From CAKVLS01 sp045638465 (lineage in GTDB: Bacteria > Bacillota > Clostridia > Christensenellales > UBA1242), in the NCBI GenBank assembly GCA_045638465.1, contig JAZUBK010000020.1, forward strand, positions 27,707 through 91,706: a DNA stretch of 64,000 nt, read 5' to 3'. The position numbers were made by a program, and so were the translations under genes. The notes beneath the pieces were generated by a model that saw nothing but the letters and a program-made list of their open reading frames with translations, did not search any database and had not been told where the DNA came from. Shown piece after piece: positions 17,560 to 26,447 of this stretch; position 1 is the first letter of the stretch, and each line of letters opens with the position of its first letter.

Positions 17560-18099
17560 ATGTCAAGAATAGGTAGATTACCAATTGATATTCCAGCAGA
17601 TGTTACTGTTACTCTAAATGAACAAACTGTTACTGTTGCTGGTAAATTAGGTACTTTAACACAAGATGTTGACAAAACAATCTCTGTTAAAGTTGAAGGA
17701 AACCAAGTTGTTTTAACAAGAGCTAATGAAACTGGCGACGTTAAAGCAAAACATGGTCTATACAGACAACTTATCGCAAACATGGTTAAAGGTGTTAGCG
17801 AAGGCTTTAGCAAAACTTTGAATATCAACGGTGTTGGTTACAAAGCAACTTTGCAAGGCACAAAAGTAGTTTTGAATATCGGTTTTAGCCACCCAATCGA
17901 CGTTGTTCCAACAGAAGGTATCAAACTTGCTGTAAACGGTAACGATATTACTGTTTCTGGTATTGATAAAGCTAAAGTTGGTCAATTCGCTGCTAAAATC
18001 AGAGATTTGAAACCAGTTGAACCATACCATGCTTATGGTATTAAATACGCTGACGAAGTTGTTATCCGCAAAGAGGGTAAGACTTCAGGTAAGAAGTAA
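17560..18099 (+). CDS. rplF: 50S ribosomal protein L6
   Basis: The 179-residue protein of two repeated beta-sheet domains lies near the factor-binding site. MSRIGRLPIDIPADVTV and LKPVEPYHAYGIKYADE identify it. Confidence 0.98.
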   Translation: MSRIGRLPIDIPADVTVTLNEQTVTVAGKLGTLTQDVDKTISVKVEGNQVVLTRANETGDVKAKHGLYRQLIANMVKGVSEGFSKTLNINGVGYKATLQGTKVVLNIGFSHPIDVVPTEGIKLAVNGNDITVSGIDKAKVGQFAAKIRDLKPVEPYHAYGIKYADEVVIRKEGKTSGKK

Positions 18100-18114
18100 A
18101 GGAGCGCTTAGAAA

Positions 18115-18483
18115 ATGGTAAGTAAAGAAAATAAAAATGCACAAAGAAAGCATAGACATCTAAGAGTTAGAAAGAAAATTTCTGGAACTAAAGAATGTCC
18201 AAGACTAAGTGTTTATCGTAGCACTAGCCACATTTATGCTCAAATCATTGATGACGTTGCAGGAAATACACTTGTTAGCGCTTCAACTATGGAAAAGTCG
18301 ATCGCAACTGCACTTAAAGGTAAGTCTAAATCAGAACAAGCATACCTTGTAGGTGAAGAAGTTGCTAAAAGAGCTACTAAGAAAGGCATTAAAACTGTTG
18401 TTTTTGACCGTGCTGGATATCTTTATATCGGTAGAGTTAAAAGCCTTGCAGAAGGTGCTAGAAGCGCTGGATTAGAGTTTTAA
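18115..18483 (+). CDS. rplR: 50S ribosomal protein L18
   Basis: The 122-residue 5S rRNA-binding protein has a basic N terminus and RKKISGTKECPRLSVYRS, HIYAQIIDD and VVFDRAGYLYIGRVKSLAEG. AAAGGAGCG lies upstream. Confidence 0.98.
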   Translation: MVSKENKNAQRKHRHLRVRKKISGTKECPRLSVYRSTSHIYAQIIDDVAGNTLVSASTMEKSIATALKGKSKSEQAYLVGEEVAKRATKKGIKTVVFDRAGYLYIGRVKSLAEGARSAGLEF

Positions 18484-18494
18484 TGGAGGACACT

Positions 18495-19025
18495 ATGGCA
18501 AAACAAGAAGTTAAAAAAGAAAACGCAAAAAGACCTGTTACTCGTAGAGAAGACAGCGAGTTTGACAAAAAGCTTGTTGAAATCAGAAGAGTAGCTAAGG
18601 TTGTTAAGGGTGGTAGAACTATGAGATTTAGCGCCCTAGTAGTTGTAGGAAACAGAAAAGGTCTTGTTGGTATCGGTACTGGCAAATCTGCTGAAGTTCC
18701 TGAAGCTATCGAAAAAGCAACAGCTGCTGCTAAGAAAAACCTAATCACAGTTCCTATCGTTGGAACAACTATTCCTCATAGTGTTACTGGTAAATACGGT
18801 TCTTCAAGTGTTCTTATGTTACCTGCTAAAGAAGGTACTGGTGTTATCGCTGGTGGTAGCGCACGTGCTGTTATCGAACTTGCTGGTATCAAAGATATCA
18901 CTACAAAAAGACATGGTTCTAACAACAAGATCAACGGTGTAAAAGCTACACTAGAAGGTCTAAAAGCACTAAGAACTAGAGAGCAAATTGCTGCACTTCG
19001 TGGCAAAGCTCCAGAAGAAATATAA
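18495..19025 (+). CDS. rpsE: 30S ribosomal protein S5
   Basis: The start at 18495 is chosen because GGAGGA (18485-18490) sits 4 bases ahead of it; an ATG at 18483 overlaps that site. The 176-residue protein helps decoding accuracy. Motifs are VVKGGRTMRFSALVVVGN, GVIAGGSARAVIELAGI and GSNNKINGVKATLEGL. Confidence 0.97.
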   Translation: MAKQEVKKENAKRPVTRREDSEFDKKLVEIRRVAKVVKGGRTMRFSALVVVGNRKGLVGIGTGKSAEVPEAIEKATAAAKKNLITVPIVGTTIPHSVTGKYGSSSVLMLPAKEGTGVIAGGSARAVIELAGIKDITTKRHGSNNKINGVKATLEGLKALRTREQIAALRGKAPEEI

Positions 19026-19044
19026 AAAGGTAGGATTTTTGGAA

Positions 19045-19260
19045 ATGGAAAAAACAACTAATAAATCAAAAAAATCCGCAGGACAACTAAAAGTTACTTA
19101 TGTTAAAAGCGTAATTGGAAGAGAAAAAAGACAAGTTAAAGTTCTAGAAGGTCTTGGCCTTAGAAAACTTAACACTACAAAAGTTTTCCCTGATAATGAG
19201 AGCATCAGAGGTAGCTTGTTCCTTGTTAAACACTTAGTTAAAGTAGAAGAAGTTAAGTAA
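19045..19260 (+). CDS. rpmD: 50S ribosomal protein L30
   Basis: The start at 19045 gives a 71-residue protein with a short basic extension (MEKTTNKSKKSAG) before the L30 core LKVTYVKSVIGREKRQ. The conserved TVKVLEGLGLRKLN-like helix end and SIRGSLFLVKHLVKVEE follow. The ribosome binding site (AAAGGTAGG, 19026-19034) is 10 bases ahead. Confidence 0.93.
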   Translation: MEKTTNKSKKSAGQLKVTYVKSVIGREKRQVKVLEGLGLRKLNTTKVFPDNESIRGSLFLVKHLVKVEEVK

Positions 19261-19271
19261 AGGAGTAAACT

Positions 19272-19715
19272 ATGAATATTCAAACTCTATCTCCTGCTCC
19301 AAACTCTCGCAAGACTCAAAAGAGACTTGGCAGAGGTATTGGTAGCGGTATTGGTAAGACTAGTGGCAAAGGTCACAAAGGTCAAAATGCTCGTAGTGGT
19401 GGCGGTGTAAGACCAGGATTTGAGGGTGGACAAATACCTCTAATCAGAAGACTTCCAAAAAGAGGTTTCACTAACCAATTTAAGAAAGTTTATGCTATCG
19501 TTAACGTATCAGATCTTAACAGATTTGAAGACGGAGCTGTTGTAGATGCAGCTGCACTACTAGAAACAAATCTTATCGGCAAAGTAGAAGCTTATGGTGT
19601 TAAAGTTCTAGGTAATGGCGAACTTACTAAAAAGCTTACTGTAAAAGCTGATAAATTTACTGCACAAGCAAAAGAAAAGATTGAGAAAGCTGGTGGAATC
19701 GCCGAGGAGGTATAA
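19272..19715 (+). CDS. rplO: 50S ribosomal protein L15
   Basis: The 147-residue protein has the Gly-rich N-terminal extension GRGIGSGIGKTSGKGHKGQ, GGGVRPGFEGGQIPLIRRLP, and the globular C-terminal part. Its TAA overlaps the secY ATG. Confidence 0.98.
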   Translation: MNIQTLSPAPNSRKTQKRLGRGIGSGIGKTSGKGHKGQNARSGGGVRPGFEGGQIPLIRRLPKRGFTNQFKKVYAIVNVSDLNRFEDGAVVDAAALLETNLIGKVEAYGVKVLGNGELTKKLTVKADKFTAQAKEKIEKAGGIAEEV

Positions 19716-20989
19716 TGTTTAAAACCATTAAAGAGGCATTCAAAATAAAAGAAGTAAGAAGAAAGTTATTGATAACTTTTGCCCTTCTATTGGTATACCG
19801 TATTGGTTGCTGGTTGCCTATTCCTGGTATAAACGTTGCAGCTTTTGAAACTGCTACAAAAGCAAATGAGTTTTTGGGTATAATATCTGCTGTTAGTGGT
19901 AACGCACTATCTAACGGTGCTATTTTGGCCCTAGGCGTTGCTCCTTATATCAACGCATCTATTGCTATTCAGCTTTTGGGTGGTGCTATTCCTGCTCTAG
20001 AAAGACTTGCTCAACAAGGTGAAGAGGGCAGAAAGAAAATTAACTTTTATACAAGAATAGTAGCATTGGTTTTGGCTGTTGCTCAAGCTATTGGTTTTTC
20101 AGTAAGTATGACTGGTGGATATGACGCTTCTATCTTTGGTGGCGCATGGTTCACTCAAGCTATGGTTATCATTATTATGGTAGCTGGTGCTATGTTTACT
20201 GTATGGCTAGGCGAAAGAATTACTGAAATCGGAGTAGGAAATGGTCTTTCACTTCTTATCTTTGTTGGTATTCTTGCAACTGCTGGTCAAGCTATTGCAG
20301 ATGCAATCGCAGGACTATTTACTAATATTGATGGCATTTGGAATTTGCTTTTGTTCCTACTTGCTGTTATTGTAATTTTTGGACTTATCGCTTGGGTTGA
20401 CCTTGCAGAAAGAAAAGTTACAGTACAATATGCAAAACAAATTAAAGGTAGAAAGATGTATGGCGGTCAAGCTAACTCTTTCCCTATCAAACTAAATGCG
20501 CAAGGTGTTATGCCTATAATCCTTGCTATGACAATTTTGTCATTCCCACAACTTATTATGTCTATATTCTGGCCTACAACTCCATATCCTGAATTTTTGG
20601 CTATGGGTGGCTGGTTATATACAGTACTATCTGCACTTTTAATTTTGTTCTTCTCATACTTTATGGCTCAATTAACATTTAAGCCAGATGAGATTGCTAG
20701 AACAATGCAACAAAATGGCGGATTTATCAATGGTATCAGACCAGGTAAACAAACTGCTGACCATTTGAAGAAAATTTCTGATAGACTAACATTCTTTGGA
20801 GCTATCTTCCTAGCACTAGTTGCTATGATCCCAACACTTCTATTTACATTTATTAGTGGTGGTAACGGCTCTCTTGTTAATGCTTTTAGCTCTACAGGAC
20901 TTTTGATCGTTGTTTCTTGTGCTCTTGAGTTCGATAAACAACTAGAATCTCAACTTCTAATGAGAAGTTATAAAGGCTTTTTGAAATAA
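19715..20989 (+). CDS. secY: Protein translocase subunit SecY
   Basis: The 424-residue protein forms the membrane channel for preprotein export with SecE, SecG (encoded at 42033) and SecA. Ten membrane segments are readable. GIFPYI-type features appear as LGVAPYINASIAIQLLGG, and the cytoplasmic loop with GRKMYGGQANSFPIKLNAQG precedes segment 7. Coupled to rplO. Confidence 0.98.
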   Translation: MFKTIKEAFKIKEVRRKLLITFALLLVYRIGCWLPIPGINVAAFETATKANEFLGIISAVSGNALSNGAILALGVAPYINASIAIQLLGGAIPALERLAQQGEEGRKKINFYTRIVALVLAVAQAIGFSVSMTGGYDASIFGGAWFTQAMVIIIMVAGAMFTVWLGERITEIGVGNGLSLLIFVGILATAGQAIADAIAGLFTNIDGIWNLLLFLLAVIVIFGLIAWVDLAERKVTVQYAKQIKGRKMYGGQANSFPIKLNAQGVMPIILAMTILSFPQLIMSIFWPTTPYPEFLAMGGWLYTVLSALLILFFSYFMAQLTFKPDEIARTMQQNGGFINGIRPGKQTADHLKKISDRLTFFGAIFLALVAMIPTLLFTFISGGNGSLVNAFSSTGLLIVVSCALEFDKQLESQLLMRSYKGFLK

Positions 20990-21007
20990 AGCTAAAAGGG
21001 ATTTTTT

Positions 21008-21631
21008 ATGAAAATTATTCTATTAGGACCTCCAGGAGGAGGCAAAGGTACACAAGCATCTTTAATGAAAGAAAGATACAATGTGCCTCATATCTCAACA
21101 GGAGATATCTTTAGAACAAATATAAAAAACAAAACTGAACTAGGCAAACTTGCAGAAAGTTACATTTCTACAGGTGCCCTAGTTCCAGATTCTGTTACTA
21201 TTGATTTAGTAAGAGATAGACTTACTTGGGAGGATTGCAAAAACGGATTTATCCTTGACGGTTTCCCAAGAAACGTTGCTCAAGCAGACGCATTGTCTAC
21301 AATGACTGATCTTGATGCAGCACTACTTATTGACCAAAAATATGAAGTTATTATCCCAAGACTTGCAGGAAGAAGAGCTTGTAAAGATTGTGGAGAAACT
21401 CTACATATTGATTGGCTAAATGGCAAAGATGTTTGCCCAAAATGTGGTGGAGAAATCTACCAAAGAAGTGATGACAAAGAAGAAGTTATTATGGAAAGAC
21501 TAAAAAATTATGAGGCTCAAACTGCTCCTTTAATCGCTTATTACAAAGATAAAAACCTACTAAAAGTAGTTAACGCTACTAACACAGTAGAAGATACCTT
21601 TGAACTTGTAAAAAATATTTTAGAGGATTAA
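21008..21631 (+). CDS. adk: Adenylate kinase, zinc-binding lid type
   Basis: The 207-residue cytoplasmic enzyme converts AMP plus ATP to two ADP. Features are the P-loop GPPGGGKGTQ at residues 7-16, the AMP-binding ISTGDIFR and DGFPRN, and a four-cysteine lid (CKDCG...CPKCG), the zinc-bearing Gram-positive form. Its place between secY and map is classic. Confidence 0.98.
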   Translation: MKIILLGPPGGGKGTQASLMKERYNVPHISTGDIFRTNIKNKTELGKLAESYISTGALVPDSVTIDLVRDRLTWEDCKNGFILDGFPRNVAQADALSTMTDLDAALLIDQKYEVIIPRLAGRRACKDCGETLHIDWLNGKDVCPKCGGEIYQRSDDKEEVIMERLKNYEAQTAPLIAYYKDKNLLKVVNATNTVEDTFELVKNILED

Positions 21632-21644
21632 GGTAAAAAATAAT

Positions 21645-22388
21645 ATGATTAAGATAAAGTCTGCTGAAGAAATCGCTATTATGCGTAAAGCAGGTGCTAT
21701 CACAAGAGACACTTTACTTTTGCTAGAAAAAAACATTAAACCAGGTGTTACAACAAAACAACTTGACGACCTTGCTTATAGCTTTATAGTTAGAAACAAG
21801 GCCGTTCCAAGCTTTTTGAATTATGGTGGCTTTCCTGCGACTATATGTGCATCTGTTAATGAAAAAGTTGTCCATGGCATACCAAATGATGAACCTTTGA
21901 AAGAGGGTGACATCATAAGTATTGACGTTGGAGCTTGTTATAAAGGCTATCATGGAGATAGCGCTAGAACTTTTGCCGTAGGCAAGATATCTAGTGATAA
22001 GCAAAAGCTTATTGATGTTACCAAACAAAGCTTTTTTGAGGGCATCAAAGTCCTAAAAGACGGCGTAAGTTTGGGCGATGTGTCTGCTGCTATTCAAAGA
22101 TATGTAGAAAAACACGGTTTTTCTGTTGTCAGAGATTTAGTTGGACATGGGGTTGGTAAAGAACTTCATGAAGATCCAGCAGTTCCAAATTATGGTTTTG
22201 CGGGATTTGGACCAAAGATTCATGCGGGTACTGTACTTGCGATAGAGCCTATGGTTAATATGGGCACTTATCATGTTAAATTCAGTGAAATAGATGGTTG
22301 GACGGTTACTACAAAAGACGGTAAACCTTCAGCTCATTATGAAAATACCGTTCTTGTCACCGAAAATGGTGTAGAGATATTAACATAA
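21645..22388 (+). CDS. map: Methionine aminopeptidase, type I
   Basis: The 247-residue enzyme removes the initiator methionine from nascent proteins. The metal ligands are visible as IDVGACYKGYHGDSA (two Asp), GHGVGKELHE (His), LAIEPMV (Glu) and HYENTVLVTE (Glu). AAGGTAAAA lies upstream. Confidence 0.98.
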   Translation: MIKIKSAEEIAIMRKAGAITRDTLLLLEKNIKPGVTTKQLDDLAYSFIVRNKAVPSFLNYGGFPATICASVNEKVVHGIPNDEPLKEGDIISIDVGACYKGYHGDSARTFAVGKISSDKQKLIDVTKQSFFEGIKVLKDGVSLGDVSAAIQRYVEKHGFSVVRDLVGHGVGKELHEDPAVPNYGFAGFGPKIHAGTVLAIEPMVNMGTYHVKFSEIDGWTVTTKDGKPSAHYENTVLVTENGVEILT

Positions 22389-22396
22389 GGTGAAAA

Positions 22397-22672
22397 ATGA
22401 CTAATAATTTTGAAGTTGGAGATATAGTTGTATCGAAAGCCGGAAGAGATGAGGGCAGGGTTTATATAATCAGCGCACTTGTTGATAAAGATTTTGCTAT
22501 GCTTGTCGATGGCAATTTCAAGAAACTAATTAATCCAAAGAAAAAGAGGGTTAAACACCTAAAAAATTCTGGTATTAAAGTGGAGTCTATTGCAGAAAAA
22601 TTACTTTCTGACAAAAAGGTGTTTGATACCGAAGTTTATAGCGCAATCAAAAATTGCGAAATCAATAAATAA
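22397..22672 (+). CDS. KOW-domain RNA-binding protein (L14e-like)
   Basis: The 91-residue protein starts with a KOW-type unit (FEVGDIVVSKAGRDEGRVYI) followed by a Lys-rich stretch (NPKKKRVKHLKNSG), as in the small KOW proteins that many Clostridia encode between map and infA. RNA or ribosome binding is likely from the family; the exact role is not known. It lies 8 bases after map with AAGGTGAA. Confidence 0.85.
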   Translation: MTNNFEVGDIVVSKAGRDEGRVYIISALVDKDFAMLVDGNFKKLINPKKKRVKHLKNSGIKVESIAEKLLSDKKVFDTEVYSAIKNCEINK

Positions 22673-22696
22673 GCTAACGCTTAAAAAGGAGATTTT

Positions 22697-22921
22697 ATGC
22701 CAAAAGCCGATTGTTTAGAAACAGAAGGTGTGGTTACAGAAGTATTACCTAATGCAACATTCAAGGTACAACTTCCTAATGGTCATGTTATTACATGCTA
22801 CATTTCTGGAAAACTAAGAATGAATTACATTAAAATACTAGAAGGAGACCAAGTCAAAGTTGAGATGAGCCCATACGATTTAACTAAGGGTCGTATCACT
22901 TGGCGTGGCAAACAAAATTAA
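22697..22921 (+). CDS. infA: Translation initiation factor IF-1
   Basis: The 74-residue S1/OB-fold factor binds the 30S A site during initiation. EGVVTEVLPNATFKVQLPNG and SPYDLTKGRITWR are characteristic. AAAGGAGA lies upstream. Confidence 0.98.
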   Translation: MPKADCLETEGVVTEVLPNATFKVQLPNGHVITCYISGKLRMNYIKILEGDQVKVEMSPYDLTKGRITWRGKQN

Positions 22922-22932
22922 GGAGAAAAATT

Positions 22933-23049
22933 ATGAAAGTTCGTCCATCAGTAAAACCTATTTGCGATAAATGCAAGGTTATTAAAAGAGAAGGCAAAGT
23001 TATGGTAATTTGCTCTAAGAGCAAAAAACATAAACAAACTCAAGGTTAA
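22933..23049 (+). CDS. rpmJ: 50S ribosomal protein L36, zinc-binding
   Basis: This 38-residue ORF starts at ATG 22933 after AAGGAGA and ends with TAA at 23047-23049. It starts MKVRPSVKPICDKCKV and has the Cys 11, Cys 14, Cys 27, His 33 zinc ribbon of C+ L36. Position after infA is canonical. Confidence 0.97.
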   Translation: MKVRPSVKPICDKCKVIKREGKVMVICSKSKKHKQTQG

Positions 23050-23155
23050 TTATAATTTTGATTAGCCTTTTTTGGCTGTAAAAATATAGCTAACCTTGAC
23101 AGGTTTGTCTTTGTAAAAAAATCTATATTTTCCTAAAAAAATATCCATTTTTGTA

Positions 23156-23184
23156 TTGAAATATGGTTATTTTTGTGGTATAAT
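23156..23184 (+). promoter_or_regulatory. Internal promoter of the alpha operon (rpsM-rpsK-rpsD-rpoA-rplQ)
   Basis: TTGAAA (23156-23161), a 17-base spacer, and TATAAT (23179-23184) with a TGG just before it (extended -10). It lets the alpha group be transcribed separately from the upstream ribosomal genes. Confidence 0.85.
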
Positions 23185-23189
23185 ATATT

Positions 23190-23323
23190 AGTTTTGAAAA
23201 AACTCGTGATAGAGGCGGCTGGATACTATCGTATCTCTCTATCCGTTTACATACAGATAGCTTATTTGTCATAACTTTGTTATGGCTTTTGTGCTGTCAA
23301 GATACTATAATTGGAGGATTATT
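23190..23323 (+). promoter_or_regulatory. Structured leader of the alpha operon
   Basis: The outer stem GATAGAG (23208-23214) pairs with CTCTATC (23237-23243). Inside it GATAC (23222-23226) pairs with GTATC (23231-23235) around a 4-base loop. A second hairpin CATAAC/GTTATG (23270-23284) follows, ahead of the rpsM site TTGGAGGA. Bacterial alpha operons are often repressed by S4 binding to their leader; that S4 binds here is an inference. Confidence 0.5.
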
Positions 23324-23692
23324 ATGGCTCGTATTGCTGGTGTAGATTTACCAAGAGAAAAAAGATTGGAAATCGGTCTTACCTATATCAAAGGTATTGG
23401 TAGAGTTACTTCTAACAAAATCTTAGAGGCTACAAAAATCAGCCCAGATCTTAGAGTTAAAGATTTGACTGAAGAAGATGTTGCAAAACTAAGAGAGTAC
23501 ATCGAACACAACCTAACAGTTGAAGGCGATTTGCAAAGGGAAGTTTCACTAAACATCAAGAGACTATCAGAAATTGGCTGTTACCGTGGCATTCGTCACC
23601 GTAAAGGTTTACCTGTAAGAGGTCAAAGCACTAAACAAAATGCTAGAACTTGTAAGGGTCCTAAGAAAACAGTTGCTAAAAAGAAAAAGTAA
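23324..23692 (+). CDS. rpsM: 30S ribosomal protein S13
   Basis: The start at 23324 (MARIAGVDLPREKRLEIGLT) follows TTGGAGGATT; an in-frame start at 23282 lies in the leader. The 122-residue head protein has GIGRVTSNKIL and the C-terminal GLPVRGQSTKQNARTCKGP tail that reaches the tRNAs. Confidence 0.98.
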   Translation: MARIAGVDLPREKRLEIGLTYIKGIGRVTSNKILEATKISPDLRVKDLTEEDVAKLREYIEHNLTVEGDLQREVSLNIKRLSEIGCYRGIRHRKGLPVRGQSTKQNARTCKGPKKTVAKKKK

Positions 23693-23737
23693 GGTTAAAT
23701 AAATAACCTTTATCAAATATTATAAAGGAGCATAAAA

Positions 23738-24127
23738 ATGGCTGTTGCTAAAAAAACAAAGAAAAGAAAGTCAACTAAAAATTTAGACAAAGGTGCAGTA
23801 CATATTCAAGCATCTTTCAATAATACTATGGTTACTTTTACTGATGCTACAGGAAACACTGTTTCTTGGTCAAGCGCAGGAAGCCTAGGTTTCAAAGGCT
23901 CTCGTAAGAGCACACCTTTTGCAGCTCAACAAGCTGTAGAAGCTGCTGCAAAAACAGCAAAAGAACAAGGTATTAAATCAGTTGAAGTTTATGTTAAGGG
24001 CCCTGGTAATGGTAGAGAATCAGCTATCAGAGCTTTAGCTGCTGCAGAGATAGATGTTACAAAAATTACTGACGTATCACCTATTCCTCACAATGGCTGT
24101 CGCCCACCAAAAAGAAGAAGAGTTTAA
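23738..24127 (+). CDS. rpsK: 30S ribosomal protein S11
   Basis: The 129-residue platform protein has HIQASFNNTMVTFTDATGN, SAGSLGFKGSRKSTPFAAQ and the ending NGCRPPKRRRV. AAAGGAGC lies upstream. Confidence 0.98.
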   Translation: MAVAKKTKKRKSTKNLDKGAVHIQASFNNTMVTFTDATGNTVSWSSAGSLGFKGSRKSTPFAAQQAVEAAAKTAKEQGIKSVEVYVKGPGNGRESAIRALAAAEIDVTKITDVSPIPHNGCRPPKRRRV

Positions 24128-24179
24128 TTAATCTGTCTTTACGGGTATTTTATTTGTAAATATATAAAGGAGTTAAATT

Positions 24180-24800
24180 ATGGCAAAATATACAGATGCA
24201 GATTGTCGCCTTTGCCGTAGAGAAGGTTGCAAACTTTTTCTAAAAGGTGATAGATGTGTTTCATCTAAATGTGCTATGGAAAAAAGACCTGTTCTTCCTG
24301 GTCAACACGGTGCTGAAAGAAAGAAAGTTACTGACTATGGTGTACAGCTTCGTGAAAAACAAAAGGTTAAAAGAGCTTATGGTCTACTAGAAAAACAATT
24401 TAGAGCTTACTACGAAGAAGCTGAAAGAATCGCTGGTGTTACTGGTGAAAATATGCTTTCTCTTCTAGAAAGAAGACTTGACAACGTTGTATACAGAATG
24501 GGCGTTGGTTCTAGCCGTAGCGAAAGCCGTCAAATCGTAAGTCACAGACACGTTACAGTTAACGGCAAAATCGTAAACATCCCTTCATACCAAGTTAAAG
24601 TTGGCGATGTTATTGCTATCAAAGAAAGCGATAGAGAAATTGAAATGTTCAAACAACTTAAAGGTGTAAAAATTGCTACACCAAAATGGGTTGAGTTCGA
24701 TACAGAAAAACTTACAGGTAAAGTAAACGCTCTACCACAAAGAGATGATATCGATCTAAATATTCAAGAACACTTGATCGTTGAGTTGTATTCAAGATAG
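24180..24800 (+). CDS. rpsD: 30S ribosomal protein S4, zinc-binding form
   Basis: The 206-residue primary 16S rRNA binder has an N-terminal cysteine cluster (Cys 9, 12, 26, 31) as in zinc-type S4. The S4 RNA-binding domain follows (LERRLDNVVYRMGVGSSRSE). Its place inside the alpha operon fits Clostridia; in Bacillus the gene stands alone. S4 is the usual alpha-operon repressor. Confidence 0.98.
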   Translation: MAKYTDADCRLCRREGCKLFLKGDRCVSSKCAMEKRPVLPGQHGAERKKVTDYGVQLREKQKVKRAYGLLEKQFRAYYEEAERIAGVTGENMLSLLERRLDNVVYRMGVGSSRSESRQIVSHRHVTVNGKIVNIPSYQVKVGDVIAIKESDREIEMFKQLKGVKIATPKWVEFDTEKLTGKVNALPQRDDIDLNIQEHLIVELYSR

Positions 24801-24823
24801 TAAAATAGGAGGGAAGTTTCCTT

Positions 24824-25777
24824 ATGATAGAAATAGAAAAACCAAGAATTATAGCTGAAGAATCTGATAATGGTTGCACTGCAAAATTTGTAATCGAACC
24901 ACTAGAAAGAGGCTTTGGTATTACATTGGGTAACTGCCTAAGAAGAACTCTTCTTAGCGCAATGCCTGGTGCAGCTGCAGTTGCAATAAGAATTGCTGGT
25001 GCACAACATGAATTCTCTAATATTCCTGGTGTTACAGAAGATATCACAGATATCGTTTTGAATATCAAAAATCTTGCTGTAAAAACAACAGTTCTTGACA
25101 GAGATTTCAGAGCTACACTTCACCTAAACGCTGTAGGTCCTTGTGAAGTGTTTGCAAAAGACATTCAAGCAAATGACCAAGTAGAAATACTAAATCCTGA
25201 TTTGCACATCTGCACACTTGATGATGGTGCAAAACTTGATATGGATATCATCATTGGTCGTGGTAGAGGTTATGTATCTGCTGCTCAAAACAAGAGCGAA
25301 GAAGACCCTATCGGCTATATCAGTGTTGACTCAATCTTTACTCCAATCAAAGCTGTAAACTATAGCGTTGAAAGCACAAGAGTTGGTCAATCTATTGACT
25401 TTGACAAACTAACAATCGATGTTCAAACAAACGGTACTTTGTCTGCAAGAGAAGTTATCTCACTTGCTGCAAAAGTTATCCAAGACCACATCACATTGTT
25501 TGTTGACCTTGTAGACTTTATGGGTAGTATGGATATCCTTGTTAACAAAGAAGAAAGCAAACAAGTTAAGGTTCTAGAGATGCCTATTGAAGATATGGAC
25601 CTTTCTGTAAGAAGTTACAACTGCTTAAAGAGAGCAAATATCAACACTATCGAAGACCTAACTAAAAAATCTAAAGACGATATGCTAAAGGTTAGAAACC
25701 TTGGTCAAAAATCTTTGGAAGAAGTTATATTTAAACTAGAAAGTTACGGATTATCTCTTCGTAACGATGAAGAATAA
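24824..25777 (+). CDS. rpoA: RNA polymerase subunit alpha
   Basis: The 317-residue subunit has the assembly domain (FVIEPLERGFGITLGNCLRR) and a C-terminal domain from about residue 248 that binds UP elements (LSVRSYNCLKRANINTIEDL, NLGQKSLEEV). AGGAGGGAAG lies upstream. Confidence 0.99.
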   Translation: MIEIEKPRIIAEESDNGCTAKFVIEPLERGFGITLGNCLRRTLLSAMPGAAAVAIRIAGAQHEFSNIPGVTEDITDIVLNIKNLAVKTTVLDRDFRATLHLNAVGPCEVFAKDIQANDQVEILNPDLHICTLDDGAKLDMDIIIGRGRGYVSAAQNKSEEDPIGYISVDSIFTPIKAVNYSVESTRVGQSIDFDKLTIDVQTNGTLSAREVISLAAKVIQDHITLFVDLVDFMGSMDILVNKEESKQVKVLEMPIEDMDLSVRSYNCLKRANINTIEDLTKKSKDDMLKVRNLGQKSLEEVIFKLESYGLSLRNDEE

Positions 25778-25792
25778 TAAAAGGGGACAATT

Positions 25793-26305
25793 ATGGCTCA
25801 GATTTCAAAATTAAACAGACCAACCAAAGAAAGAATGGCACTTATTCGTGGTCAAGCTAGTTCATTTTTGTGGGATGGAAAAATCGAAACAACTGTTGCA
25901 AGAGCAAAAACTCTTCAAAGTTATGTAGAAAAGATTTTGACTCTAGCAATCAACTCATATGAAGATACTGTTAAAGTAACTAAAACAGAAGTTGATAGCA
26001 AAGGCGTAAAAATCAAAAGAGAAGTTGTTAACGATGGTCCTAAAAAACTAGCTGCTAGAAGAGCTATTATGTCTAAACTTTATGATAGACAAGAGCAAAG
26101 AAAATCTGGCGAATCAAAAGCTACTTTTATCGCTAGAACTGCTGATATCAACCACCCTCTAATTGAAAAAATCTTCAATGTATACGCTCCAAAATATGCT
26201 GAAAGAGCTAAAGAGCTAGGACAAAGAGGTGGCTATACTAGAATCTTAAAGTTAGGCAACAGACGTGGCGACAACGCACCTATGGCTTTGGTAGAATTAG
26301 TATAA
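25793..26305 (+). CDS. rplQ: 50S ribosomal protein L17, enlarged
   Basis: The 170-residue protein ends with the L17 signature GGYTRILKLGNRRGDNAPMA. It is about 45-50 residues longer than usual. A charged insert (about residues 63-88, KTEVDSKGVKIKREV region) splits the part that normally reads LITLAK...RR, and a smaller extension is present near residue 105. The usual MRHRK start is replaced by MAQISKLNRPTKERMAL. It closes the superoperon. Confidence 0.95.
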   Translation: MAQISKLNRPTKERMALIRGQASSFLWDGKIETTVARAKTLQSYVEKILTLAINSYEDTVKVTKTEVDSKGVKIKREVVNDGPKKLAARRAIMSKLYDRQEQRKSGESKATFIARTADINHPLIEKIFNVYAPKYAERAKELGQRGGYTRILKLGNRRGDNAPMALVELV

Positions 26306-26316
26306 TAATAAATCTT

Positions 26317-26348
26317 AAAAACACACTAAATTTTAGTGTGTTTTTTTT
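26317..26348 (+). terminator. Terminator of the ribosomal superoperon
   Basis: AAACACACTAAA and TTTAGTGTGTTT form a long stem followed by a T-run. Confidence 0.92.
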
Positions 26349-26412
26349 GTTGTGTTAATAAGTTATTTAAAAAAAACTTACTGCCTGAGTTGTTCTTTGT
26401 TATACAATTTAA

Positions 26413-26441
26413 TTGCGAAATATGTCGAAGTCTTATATAAT
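26413..26441 (+). promoter_or_regulatory. Promoter giving a leaderless transcript of the 26448 gene
   Basis: TTGCGA (26413-26418), 17 bases, TATAAT (26436-26441). The A of the ATG at 26448 is exactly where transcription would start, and no ribosome binding site is present. Confidence 0.7.
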
Positions 26442-26447
26442 CTTCGT

